Shown here piece after piece: positions 26,051 through 33,789 of a DNA stretch of 39,945 nucleotides (position 1 is the first letter of the stretch; each line of letters starts with the position of its first letter). The position numbers and the translations under genes were made by a program. The notes below the pieces were generated by a model, which was not told where the DNA came from, did no database searches, and saw only the letters and a program-made list of their open reading frames with translations. The stretch is from Candidatus Gastranaerophilales bacterium (GTDB lineage: Bacteria > Cyanobacteriota > Vampirovibrionia > Gastranaerophilales > Gastranaerophilaceae), in contig CALUPU010000014.1 in the NCBI GenBank assembly GCA_944322725.1, forward strand, positions 1 through 39,945, given 5' to 3'.

Positions 26051-26118
26051 CTCGGACAATATGTATTTAATTATAAGATAAAAAACAAGTTTGAGCAAAA
26101 ATTAAGCTATGTAAAGCC

Positions 26119-26192
26119 CTGCGACGACTTTATTTGACCCCGCATTACCTTTGATTTACGATGTTCGTAATCTCGCAGAGTAACGCGGGTGG
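26119..26192 (+). promoter_or_regulatory. Candidate structured leader (pseudoknot) of metK
   Basis: Stem P1 is CCCGC (26139-26143) with GCGGG (26185-26189), extended by TTAC/GTAA. It encloses hairpin TTACGA-TGT-TCGTAA (26156-26170). CTGCGA (26119-26124), outside P1, can pair with TCGCAG (26173-26178) inside it, giving a pseudoknot. The whole ends about 25 nt before ATG 26217. A SAM-sensing riboswitch would make sense here, but I do not see the signature of a known SAM class. Confidence 0.45.
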
Positions 26193-26216
26193 AAATATGA
26201 AAGGGAACATAACAAA

Positions 26217-27491
26217 ATGACATCAAAAAGATTTCTTTTTACGTCGGAATCTGTTACGGAAGGTCACCCCGATAAGGTGTGCGACCAGATTTCTGACGCA
26301 ATTCTGGATGAATTTCTCACAAAAGACAAAAGTTCAAGAGTAGCTGCAGAAACTACAGTTACTACCGGTATGGCTCTTGTTTGCGGTGAAATTACATCCG
26401 ACTGCTACGTGGACATCCCCGCAGTAGTAAGAAATACTATAAAAAATATCGGCTATGTCGGTAAAGAAGGCGGCGGTTTTGATTACAAAACATGTGCTGT
26501 ATTGACTTCTATTGACGAACAGTCTACAGACATTGCAGGCGGTGTAAACAAGGCTCTTGAATCAAGAAACGACAATTCTGATACTGCGTCAACTGAAACA
26601 GAAAACGTAGGTGCAGGCGACCAGGGTATTATGTTCGGTTTTGCCTGTGACGAAACACCCGAACTTATGCCGCTTCCTATCAGCCTTGCTCACAGATTGG
26701 CTTACAGGCTTGCTCAGGTTAGAAAAAACGGCTCTTTAGGCTACTTAAGACCTGACGGAAAATCACAGGTTACTGTTGAATATGTTGACGGAAGACCGTC
26801 AAGAATTGACACTATCGTTCTTTCAACACAGCACGACCCTGAAATCAACGGTGTTTCTGATAACAAAGAAGTTCAGGCAATCATCAGAGCAGACTTAATA
26901 GAAAAAGTTATCAAACCTGTATTTGAAAACGATGCAATTAAACCTGACGAAAATACAAAATACTTAATCAACCCGTCAGGCAGATTTGTAATCGGCGGAC
27001 CTCAGGGTGACGCAGGTTTGACAGGAAGAAAAATCATCGTTGACACATACGGCGGATATTCACGCCACGGCGGCGGTGCTTTCTCAGGCAAAGACCCGAC
27101 AAAAGTAGACCGCTCTGCTGCTTACGCTACACGTTATGTGGCTAAAAACATTGTTAAAGCAGGACTCGCCCAAAAATGCGAAGTTGAACTCGGATATGCT
27201 ATCGGTGTTGCAGAACCGGTTTCTGTAATGGTTGATACTTTCGGCACAGGCGTTATTTCTGATGATGAAATCTCGGCTCTTGTTAAAAAGAACTTTGACC
27301 TGAGACCCGCTGCAATCATCAAACAGTTTGACCTCAGAGGTCTGCCTGCTAAAAACAACGGTAAATTCTACCAGCTTTTGGCAGCTTACGGACATATGGG
27401 ACGTACTGATATTGATGTTCCGTGGGAAGCTACTGACAAGGCTGCTCAATTGAAAGAGCAGGCAGGTCTTAACTGCTGCGGCTGTAAATAA
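26217..27491 (+). CDS. metK: S-adenosylmethionine synthase
   Basis: Makes SAM from methionine and ATP. The 424 aa include [20 protein letters not shown], the catalytic [29 protein letters not shown], the glycine-rich [20 protein letters not shown] and [20 protein letters not shown]. It is longer than the E. coli enzyme (384 aa), as in cyanobacteria-type forms. The C-terminus ends in NCCGCK, an unusual cysteine cluster. AAAGGGAAC precedes ATG 26217. The structured leader at 26119-26192 may control it. It supplies SAM for the radical SAM gene and works with ahcY. Confidence 0.97.
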   Translation: MTSKRFLFTSESVTEGHPDKVCDQISDAILDEFLTKDKSSRVAAETTVTTGMALVCGEITSDCYVDIPAVVRNTIKNIGYVGKEGGGFDYKTCAVLTSIDEQSTDIAGGVNKALESRNDNSDTASTETENVGAGDQGIMFGFACDETPELMPLPISLAHRLAYRLAQVRKNGSLGYLRPDGKSQVTVEYVDGRPSRIDTIVLSTQHDPEINGVSDNKEVQAIIRADLIEKVIKPVFENDAIKPDENTKYLINPSGRFVIGGPQGDAGLTGRKIIVDTYGGYSRHGGGAFSGKDPTKVDRSAAYATRYVAKNIVKAGLAQKCEVELGYAIGVAEPVSVMVDTFGTGVISDDEISALVKKNFDLRPAAIIKQFDLRGLPAKNNGKFYQLLAAYGHMGRTDIDVPWEATDKAAQLKEQAGLNCCGCK

Positions 27492-27501
27492 GCGCCAGCC
27501 G

Positions 27502-27548
27502 GAGTGAAGGTGTGACGGAGGTCACGCAGGTGACCGACACAACACCGT
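27502..27548. repeat. Nested hairpin after metK
   Basis: GGTCAC-GCAG-GTGACC (27520-27535) is enclosed by GTGT/ACAC and CGG/CCG segments. It starts just past the metK stop and precedes the terminator, so it may protect the mRNA 3' end. Confidence 0.5.
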
Positions 27549-27570
27549 AACTTAATTATAAACATAAATT

Positions 27571-27605
27571 AACGGGTTGTTTTTTTGTAAACAGCCCGTT
27601 TTTTT
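27571..27605 (+). terminator. Intrinsic terminator of metK
   Basis: A 12-bp stem (27571-27582 with 27589-27600, one G-T pair; AACGGGTTGTTT) has a 6-nt loop and a run of seven T residues. Confidence 0.85.
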
Positions 27606-27646
27606 ATAAATTTTTAATAAAAATTTATCAATTTTGCTCAATTTTT

Positions 27647-27674
27647 TTGTAAAATAACTAAAAAATGGTAGAAT
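27647..27674 (+). promoter_or_regulatory. Promoter of the ilvBN operon
   Basis: TTGTAA (27647-27652) and TAGAAT (27669-27674) have a 16-bp spacer. The implied start near 27682 leaves room only for the ATG at 27706, not for an upstream leader peptide. Confidence 0.6.
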
Positions 27675-27705
27675 ATTTAAATATATTATGGTTTTGGAGC
27701 ATTTA

Positions 27706-29436
27706 ATGACTGGTATTGAAACAAAAGCAAAAAAACTGACCGGAGCACAGATATTTTTGGAATGTCTGAAAAAAGAAGGTGTAAATGAAATCTTCGGCTA
27801 CCCGGGCGGTGTAATTTTAACAATATATGAGGCACTTTATAACTGTCCTGACATAAAACATTATCTTGTACGTCATGAACAGGCTGCTATACACGCGGCA
27901 GAAGGCTATGCACGTGTTACGGGCAGAGCGGGAGTTGCTCTTGTAACATCGGGTCCCGGAGCGACAAATGCTATCACAGGTATTGCAAACGCATATTATG
28001 ACGGCTACCCGCTTGTTGTTTTTACCGGTCAGGTCGGTGTAAACCAGATAGGAAACGATGCTTTTCAGGAGGCTGATATCATTGGTATTACACGCCCTTG
28101 CTGCAAGCACAACTATCTTGTAAAAGATGTAAAGGATTTGCCTCGTATAATAAAAGAGGCTTTTCATATTGCAACTACAGGCAAACCCGGTCCTGTTGTC
28201 GTTGATATGCCAAAGGATGTTTTGAGTGCTTCAACAGAATTTGAATATCCGCAAAGCGTAAAACTTCCCGGTTATAACCCTAATTATAACGGTCATCCGA
28301 AACAAATTTCAAAAGCACTGGAACTGCTCTGTGAGGCAGAAAGACCCGTTATACTTGCAGGCGGCGGAATCATTGCTTCAGAGGCTGTGGAAGAACTGAA
28401 ACAGCTTGCACAGATATTGAATATCCCTGTAACAAATACGCTTATGGCAAAAGGCGCTTTCCCTGAAGATGATGAGCATTCTCTTGGCATGCTCGGTATG
28501 CACGGCAACTTCTGGGCAAACCATGCCGTATCTAACTGTGATGTTCTTTTTGCAATAGGCACTCGTTTTAATGACCGTATTACGGGCTGTCTCAAACGTT
28601 TTGCAAAAGACGCTCAGATTATACACGTTGACATTGACCCGTGTTCAATCAACAAAAACGTAAAAATCGATATACCTATTATCGGTGATGCAAAAAATGT
28701 TATGACCTCAATGCTTGAGGAATTTAACTCCAATAAGTACGAAATCCATCACGAAGTCAAACAGTCATGGCGCGAGCAGATAAACGAGTGGAAGAAAAAA
28801 CGTCCTTCTTTGGAGCAGCCGACAGACAAACTCAGTGCGGTTACTGTTATTCAAAAAATCTATGAATTTACAAAAGATATGGATCCGATTATTACGACAG
28901 AAGTTGGACAGCACCAGATGTGGGCGGCACAGATGATAAAGTTTAATAAGCCGCGAAGATTCATTACGTCGGGCGGTCTGGGTACAATGGGCTTCGGCTT
29001 TCCTGCAGCGATGGGTGCTGCAGTAGCTTTGAAGGACAAGCCTGTTATCAACATTGCCGGAGACGGAAGCATTCAGATGAATATACAGGAACTTGCGACC
29101 TGTGTTGAATACAAACTGCCTGTTATCAATGTGATTATCAATAACGGATACCTTGGAATGGTTCGCCAATGGCAGGAAAAACTCTATCATAAGCATTATT
29201 CTGAAACTAAAATTTCCGGTCCTGACTTTGTAAAAGTAGCGGAAGCATACGGCGCAAGGGGATTCAGGGTAACAAAAGAAGAAGAAATTATACCTGTATT
29301 GCAGCAGGCTATAGAATGCAGGGAGCCGGTGTTCATTGATTTTGTGGTAGAAGAATGTGAAATGGTTTACCCGTGGGTGCTGGCAGGCAATCCGCTGAAC
29401 AAAATACTTATGTCAAACGACTGCCCTATAAATTAA
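27706..29436 (+). CDS. ilvB: Acetolactate synthase large (catalytic) subunit
   Basis: ThDP-dependent enzyme condensing pyruvate to acetolactate (valine, leucine) or with 2-oxobutyrate (isoleucine). The 576 aa show EIFGYPGGVILTIYEAL, the ThDP-activating Glu in YLVRHEQAAIHAAEGYARVT, SGPGATNAITGIA, QEADIIGITRPCCKHNYLVK, and the GDGSIQMNIQEL...INNGYLGMVRQWQ metal-ThDP motif. I choose ATG 27706 because TTGGAG sits eight bases upstream and the promoter leaves only a short leader; ATG 27688 has no ribosome site. The regulatory subunit follows after 16 bases. Confidence 0.97.
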   Translation: MTGIETKAKKLTGAQIFLECLKKEGVNEIFGYPGGVILTIYEALYNCPDIKHYLVRHEQAAIHAAEGYARVTGRAGVALVTSGPGATNAITGIANAYYDGYPLVVFTGQVGVNQIGNDAFQEADIIGITRPCCKHNYLVKDVKDLPRIIKEAFHIATTGKPGPVVVDMPKDVLSASTEFEYPQSVKLPGYNPNYNGHPKQISKALELLCEAERPVILAGGGIIASEAVEELKQLAQILNIPVTNTLMAKGAFPEDDEHSLGMLGMHGNFWANHAVSNCDVLFAIGTRFNDRITGCLKRFAKDAQIIHVDIDPCSINKNVKIDIPIIGDAKNVMTSMLEEFNSNKYEIHHEVKQSWREQINEWKKKRPSLEQPTDKLSAVTVIQKIYEFTKDMDPIITTEVGQHQMWAAQMIKFNKPRRFITSGGLGTMGFGFPAAMGAAVALKDKPVINIAGDGSIQMNIQELATCVEYKLPVINVIINNGYLGMVRQWQEKLYHKHYSETKISGPDFVKVAEAYGARGFRVTKEEEIIPVLQQAIECREPVFIDFVVEECEMVYPWVLAGNPLNKILMSNDCPIN

Positions 29437-29452
29437 CAATTAAGGATTAACA

Positions 29453-29968
29453 ATGAACAATAAAAATCACGTAATATCAGTACTTGTAAAAGATGAAGCG
29501 GGAATTGTGTCGCGCGTAAGCGGTCTGTTCTCTGGCAGAGGCTACAGCATAGAGAGCATCACTGCTGCACAGTCAAGCGAAAAAGGCTATGCCAGAATTA
29601 CAATAGAAACCTCAGGCGGTGACGCTGACGTTATCGAACAGATTACAAAACAGCTTAACAGGCTTATCCCTGTTCTAAAGGTTATTGACCTTGGCGATGT
29701 TGAATCTATTGAGCGAGAACTTATCCTGTGCAAAGTCATTGCAAAAGACGAAGACCGCTCGGAAATTCTTAGAATAGCGGAAATATTCGGTGCCAAAATC
29801 ATAGATGTTACGCCGAGAACCTATACACTTGAAGCTATAGGAGACGAAAGACAGATTCGCTCTCTGATTGAACTTTTGCGCCCTATTGGTATTAGAGAAC
29901 TTGTGCGCTCTGGCAAGGTCGGTATCACACGCGCAAATCAATTTGGCAGCACAAAAACGGTTGATTAA
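29453..29968 (+). CDS. ilvN: Acetolactate synthase small (regulatory) subunit
   Basis: Binds valine and tunes the IlvB catalytic subunit. The 171-aa product has the ACT domain start HVISVLVKDEAGIVSRVSGL with FSGRGYSIESITAAQS, and a second ACT-like domain (LILCKVIAKDEDRSEILRIA, VTPRTYTLEAIGDERQIRSL) ending in GIRELVRSGKVGITR. All blocks are typical. The sequence around ATG 29453 (AAGGATTAAC) gives a usable ribosome site. The next gene begins one base after its stop. Confidence 0.96.
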   Translation: MNNKNHVISVLVKDEAGIVSRVSGLFSGRGYSIESITAAQSSEKGYARITIETSGGDADVIEQITKQLNRLIPVLKVIDLGDVESIERELILCKVIAKDEDRSEILRIAEIFGAKIIDVTPRTYTLEAIGDERQIRSLIELLRPIGIRELVRSGKVGITRANQFGSTKTVD

Positions 29969-29969
29969 T

Positions 29970-31367
29970 ATGTCTCAGACAAGGATTGCTTTTATTCCGA
30001 TTGATAATAGACCTGTCTGCTATACGCTGGCTCAGCAGATTGCGGCGATTGACAGTGATTTAACCCTGCTTTTACCGCCTCGCGAAATGCTCGGTGATTT
30101 GACAAAAACTGCTGATATTAAGGGGCTTATCAACTGGTTAAAGAATCTTGAAGATGTAGACCGGATTATTGTTTCGCTTGATACGGTTGCATATGGCGGG
30201 CTTATTCCTTCAAGACGCTCAATTGAGACAGAAGAAGAAATTAAAAAACGCATGAATGATTTTAAGTCAGTTCTTGTTTCAAAAAATGCAAAAGTCTTTG
30301 CTTTTTCAAGTATCATGCGCATTTCCAATAACAATATTAACGAAGAGGAAAAAGAGTACTGGAGTCTATACGGAGAAAAAATATTCAAGTATTCGTATGA
30401 ATCTCACAAAAACGCTCCGGATACGCAGATTGAAACCGATGTGCCTTTTGAAATTCTACAGGACTACCTCAACACACGCAGGAGAAACTTTGATATTAAT
30501 ACAATGTACCTTGACTGGGCGAAGGAGGGTGTTTTTGACACTCTTGTGTTTTCCAAAGACGACTGCGCGCAATTCGGGTTAAATGTTGCGGAGGCACAGG
30601 CTTTAGAGTCTAGTATAAAAGAAAATAATCTGAATGCGCTTGTAAAAACAGGTGCGGATGAGATTCCTTTGAGCCTTTTAAGCAGAGCGCTTGCACAGGG
30701 CAAAGGCATAAAAATCGGTGCTGTGTTTACTCAGCCTGATTATGTTGACAGGATTTCCAAATACGAGGATGTGTCTGTATTTGAGTCTGTTAAAGGGCAG
30801 ATAGAGCTTGCAGGCTGTGAGATGACAGCCGCGGCTCAGGCAGATATTGTGCTTTTTGTGAACAACTTTAAAGAAGAACAGGGCGAACTTGTTATGGGTG
30901 TTGATGTTGAGGGATACAGCGGAGAATTGAAACTGCCTGACAAGCTGTATTTGGTTGCGGATATTTTGAATGCAAACGGTGCGGACAATGCTTTTGTTCA
31001 AAAGTTTTTGAAGCAGGATATTGACTGGCAAAAGTTTCTCGGTTATGCGGGATGGAACACTACGGGCAATACTCTCGGTAGTGCTCTTTGCTGTGCTGTA
31101 GTAAAATATCTTGCTTCCAATTACAATGAAGACGCGTTTAAAAAGGTTCAGTCAGTGCGTTTTCTGGACGACTGGGCGTATCAGGCAAATGTCAGAAAGC
31201 TTCTTAAATCCCGAATGGCTTTACCTGATACAAAAGAATTGAAAAAAGCAATGAAAATGGAAATGCTTGCATTCGAGTCGATTTTGCAGGAAAAGTTTTG
31301 TATTGATTTGAACGGGGTTGAGTATTCTTTTCCGTGGAACAGGTTTTTTGAAGTTGAAGTTGTATAG
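29970..31367 (+). CDS. DUF4127 family protein
   Basis: Belongs to a family of about 500 aa without assigned function. The start TRIAFIPIDNRPVCYTLAQQ and LTLLLPPREMLGDL, then IVSLDTVAYGGLIPSRRS and GYAGWNTTGNTLGSALCCAV, are the family's conserved blocks. No signal peptide or membrane segment is visible, so it is cytoplasmic. ATG 29970 (465 aa) overlaps the end of ilvN almost directly; the longer frame from 29868 lies inside ilvN and is rejected. Being last in the ilvBN transcript suggests some metabolic tie, but no reaction can be named. Confidence 0.85.
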   Translation: MSQTRIAFIPIDNRPVCYTLAQQIAAIDSDLTLLLPPREMLGDLTKTADIKGLINWLKNLEDVDRIIVSLDTVAYGGLIPSRRSIETEEEIKKRMNDFKSVLVSKNAKVFAFSSIMRISNNNINEEEKEYWSLYGEKIFKYSYESHKNAPDTQIETDVPFEILQDYLNTRRRNFDINTMYLDWAKEGVFDTLVFSKDDCAQFGLNVAEAQALESSIKENNLNALVKTGADEIPLSLLSRALAQGKGIKIGAVFTQPDYVDRISKYEDVSVFESVKGQIELAGCEMTAAAQADIVLFVNNFKEEQGELVMGVDVEGYSGELKLPDKLYLVADILNANGADNAFVQKFLKQDIDWQKFLGYAGWNTTGNTLGSALCCAVVKYLASNYNEDAFKKVQSVRFLDDWAYQANVRKLLKSRMALPDTKELKKAMKMEMLAFESILQEKFCIDLNGVEYSFPWNRFFEVEVV

Positions 31368-31383
31368 TTATTTTATATTCTTA

Positions 31384-31583
31384 CGGTTTTTGTTTACTTC
31401 TAATCTTGATGCTGCGCTTTTAAAACAACTAATCTCAACCACAGGCTCGCGAACTCGGGCTGTATATTCCTAAAAGTAAGACATAAAAAATAATTACTCA
31501 GCCCTCAGACACACTCGCCTTGATGTTGTTTTGATAAGTTGTTCTACAAAGCTTCGCATAGGATTTTCCGTAAACAAAAACCG
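31384..31583. repeat. Structured inverted-repeat element, copy C
   Basis: Perfect 14-nt arms (31384-31397 and 31570-31583) enclose 172 nt. Read on the minus strand, the interior matches copy B across CTTTGTAGAACAACTTATC, GGCGAGTGTGTCTGAGG, CGAGTTCGCGAGCCTG and GTTGAGATTAGTTGTT. Its central loop between GGGCT and AGCCC is longer than in B. It fills the gap between the convergent DUF4127 and phosphohexomutase genes, where it could also act as a two-way terminator. Confidence 0.85.
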
Positions 31584-31593
31584 CTGTATATTG

Positions 31594-33093
31594 TTAACAA
31601 TAATTTTTTACTGTTTTGTCGAGTAAAGTGACAAATGTGTCCTCATAATGCTTGCAGTTTTTTTCTGACTTTGCCTCGAATCTCAATGTAAATACAGGTT
31701 CCGTGTTGCTCTGTCTTATCATTGCAAAGCCATCCTCGAGAACAATTCTCATACCGTCTAATGTGATTATGTCTTTGATTTTTGTGCCGAACAAATCAGG
31801 GTTGTTCTGTACTTCTTTTTCCATGTCTTCGAGCACTGTTTTCTTAAATTCATTTGCACAGCGAAAACGTACTTCCTTTGAAGTACATACGCCGTCAAAA
31901 GGCTTTAACATGTCTTCTATTTTAAAATCAGGGTTTTGCATTTTGTGCTTTGCTATGATTTCGATGATTCTGCAGCCTGCATAAATCGCATCGTCAAAAC
32001 CGTAATATCTGTCTTTGAAGAAGGTGTGACCTGACATCTCACCTGCAAGAATTGCGTTTTCTTCTTTCATCTTGGACTTAATGTAACCGTGTCCTGTCTT
32101 TGTCATGATTGCGTTTCCGCCGATGGCATTGATGGTGTCGTAGAGAACCTGCGAACATTTTACCTCTGATACAACGCACGGGCATTCTCCGCGTTTTGCA
32201 AGAGGTTCTATAATGTCCTGCGCATATATTAACAGAAGCTTGTCGCCTGTGAGAGCATTGCCTTGAGAGTCAATAACGCCGATTCTGTCGGAATCTCCGT
32301 CAAAAGCAATACCTATGTCTGCTTTTTCTTCTATAACAGTTTTTTTGATTACGTCTAAAGTTTTTTCATCACTCGGGTTCGGGTGGTGGTTCGGGAAAGT
32401 TCCGTCAGGCTCTGTGAAAAGTTCCACAACCTCGCAGCCGAGGTCTCTGTATAATTGCGGTGCAACCACGCCTGCGGTTGCATTTCCGCAGTCTGTGACA
32501 ACTTTTATGCCTCTGCCTATGGAAGAAAATTTGTTTACTATGTTGTCAATGTACTGTTCAATAATGTCGTATTTTCTGATAATACCGTGCCTGTTGGAGG
32601 TCGGGCGTGCATTCAGTTCAGCCATAGCGAGTTTTTTGACTTCTTTAATCTGTTCTTCTGTAAGGGAAGCTTTATCAAAAGTCATTTTCAAACCGTTGTA
32701 TTCAGACGGGTTGTGGCTTGCGGTGACAATAAGAGCACCGTATACTCTGCCAACGCTTATTACATTGTCGGGAATTTGAGCGAATTCGGAGTAGTAGCCG
32801 AGCGGTGTGGGCACCATTCCTATGTTCAAAACATTTGCACCTGTTGAGGTTACACCTTTAATAAGCGAATCTGTCAAAGAATCGGAATGTGTTCTTGCAT
32901 CTTTTGCAACACTGACCCAGACATCTTTTACATTTATCTGTTCGTCTTCGGGTTTGTTTTTGTTGAGGTTTTCTACGATAAATTTTATGTAGCCTCTGCC
33001 TGCGTAGTAGAAAAGTTCTTCTGTAACGTCTTCTCCGTAGATGCCTCTTATATCATTTTTGCCGAATGCTCTAAAATCAAGTGTCTCTGTCAT
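31594..33093 (-). CDS. Phosphomannomutase/phosphoglucomutase (second phosphohexomutase)
   Basis: Interconverts hexose 1- and 6-phosphates, feeding nucleotide sugars for lipopolysaccharide. The 499-aa product has DFRAFGKNDIRGIYGEDVTE, catalytic Ser126 in LIVTASHNPSEYNG, metal-binding FDGDSDRIGV, sugar-binding GEMSGH and the phosphate site near RQSNTEPVFTLRFE. The EMSGH and DIRG motifs put it nearer the ManB/AlgC type than the first mutase at 14162, so the two are not recent duplicates. GGGGAGAGAAATC precedes ATG 33093. The stop is 11 bases from repeat copy C. Confidence 0.93.
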   Translation of the reverse strand: MTETLDFRAFGKNDIRGIYGEDVTEELFYYAGRGYIKFIVENLNKNKPEDEQINVKDVWVSVAKDARTHSDSLTDSLIKGVTSTGANVLNIGMVPTPLGYYSEFAQIPDNVISVGRVYGALIVTASHNPSEYNGLKMTFDKASLTEEQIKEVKKLAMAELNARPTSNRHGIIRKYDIIEQYIDNIVNKFSSIGRGIKVVTDCGNATAGVVAPQLYRDLGCEVVELFTEPDGTFPNHHPNPSDEKTLDVIKKTVIEEKADIGIAFDGDSDRIGVIDSQGNALTGDKLLLIYAQDIIEPLAKRGECPCVVSEVKCSQVLYDTINAIGGNAIMTKTGHGYIKSKMKEENAILAGEMSGHTFFKDRYYGFDDAIYAGCRIIEIIAKHKMQNPDFKIEDMLKPFDGVCTSKEVRFRCANEFKKTVLEDMEKEVQNNPDLFGTKIKDIITLDGMRIVLEDGFAMIRQSNTEPVFTLRFEAKSEKNCKHYEDTFVTLLDKTVKNYC

Positions 33094-33167
33094 GATTTCT
33101 CTCCCCGTGTACTTTTAAGATTATTATTTCATAAAAAGGGGCAAAGGTAAATTTTGTAACCTGCGAT

Positions 33168-33458
33168 ATGTTGGTTTTAAATTTTTTGTATTTTGGGGCA
33201 GGAGGTCTGTTAGTTTGTCTCTTGTATAAAAAACATAAAAGAATGGAAGAAAAAGAATATCTTAAAAAATTTGGACGGGAAGTTGCGTCAAGACGCGTTA
33301 AGCTTGATTTATCGCAAGGAAGTCTTGCTTGTGAATCAGGCGTAAATCAGAGTTACTTGAGTGAAGTAGAACGCGGTAAAGCAAACCCGTCACTTTTGTA
33401 CATGAAAAAACTTTCGGCAGCACTTGGCATAGAACTCTGGGAATTGCTTAAGTTTTAA
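33168..33458 (+). CDS. XRE-family helix-turn-helix protein, possibly membrane-anchored
   Basis: Residues 33-93 form a classic XRE domain: FGREVASRRVKLDLSQGSLA, then CESGVNQSYLSEVERGKANP and LLYMKKLSAALGIELWELLK. From ATG 33168 the protein also has an N-terminal hydrophobic stretch (VLNFLYFGAGGLLVCLLY) followed by KKHKR, which would make one membrane segment. Neither ATG 33168 nor the inner ATG 33243 (71 aa, no membrane segment) has a good ribosome site, so the start is open. It is divergent from the phosphohexomutase and directly precedes the small-RNA locus at 33465. Confidence 0.8.
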   Translation: MLVLNFLYFGAGGLLVCLLYKKHKRMEEKEYLKKFGREVASRRVKLDLSQGSLACESGVNQSYLSEVERGKANPSLLYMKKLSAALGIELWELLKF

Positions 33459-33464
33459 ATACTA

Positions 33465-33492
33465 TTGAAAAATTGTATAAATGATTTATAAT
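33465..33492 (+). promoter_or_regulatory. Strong promoter for a plus-strand RNA
   Basis: TTGAAA (33465-33470) and a consensus TATAAT (33487-33492) with a 16-bp spacer, starting six bases after the HTH gene stop. The expected transcript start is near 33499, at the first base of an ATAGGGT stem. Confidence 0.65.
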
Positions 33493-33550
33493 ATAAACAT
33501 AGGGTGAAGCCCCGAAAGAAATATGCCTCTCCGGAGTTTCTCTTAGTACC

Positions 33551-33628
33551 CTATAAGAACAAAATAGCAATTTTAAGAGCTGCAATCACCGCTATGATTG
33601 TGGCTTTTATTATTTGCCTTATCCTCAT
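33551..33628 (-). CDS. Possible tiny hydrophobic peptide, type I toxin-like
   Basis: A 25-residue ORF (start MRIRQIIKATIIAV, end LKIAILFL) with basic residues at the N-terminus and a hydrophobic stretch long enough to cross a membrane. GGAAGGGGGGTGAG lies seven bases before ATG 33628, one of the best ribosome sites of the window. A minus-strand promoter TTTACA-18-TAAAAT is present near 33700-33730. The 5' leader TAGTACC can pair with GGTACTA at the ORF end, as in the folded mRNAs of type I toxins. Such a short ORF could arise by chance, and the plus-strand RNA may be the only product. Confidence 0.35.
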   Translation of the reverse strand: MRIRQIIKATIIAVIAALKIAILFL

Positions 33629-33729
33629 ATTCTCACCCCCCTTCCCGCTTATTTCTTAGTCAATACGTGTGCAGAAGGAATGAGTGGTACTACCCTATTA
33701 TTATTTTAACTCAAATTTTACATATATGT

Positions 33730-33759
33730 AAAACCCCCGCAAGAAATTGCGGGGGTTTT
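33730..33759. terminator. Bidirectional intrinsic terminator
   Basis: A perfect 13-bp stem (33730-33742 with 33747-33759; AAAACCCCCGCAA) with a GAAA loop has T runs on both sides when read on either strand. It ends ppdK on the minus strand and the candidate RNA on the plus strand. Confidence 0.9.
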
Positions 33760-33789
33760 TAGCTATGGCTTAAGCTTCACTCCTGTATG

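Larger units (their letters stand above)
33499..33765 (+). ncRNA. Candidate structured RNA, antisense to a tiny minus-strand ORF
   Basis: The RNA implied by the promoter at 33465 and the terminator at 33730 is about 265 nt and has no plus-strand ORF. The 5' ATAGGGT (33499-33505) can pair with ACCCTAT at about 33547-33553 or, alternatively, with a second ACCCTAT near 33692. Between them AGCTGCAATCA/TGATTGTGGCT forms an 11-bp hairpin with two G-T pairs. The end-to-end pairing and size recall 6S RNA, but no family signature is certain. It covers the whole ORF at 33551-33628 on the other strand. Confidence 0.5.

Noticed and set aside
26051-26216. Known SAM-I, SAM-II or SAH riboswitch before metK
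   Set aside because: I could not find the conserved core of these classes; only an unassigned pseudoknot is reported.
29868-29969. Longer start for the DUF4127 gene
   Set aside because: It lies inside ilvN in another frame; the family starts at FIPIDNRP shortly after ATG 29970.
33499-33765. tmRNA, RNase P RNA or SRP RNA
   Set aside because: No tRNA-like ends or tag peptide, no GAGGAAAGTCC-type motif and no SRP Alu/S-domain signature were seen.
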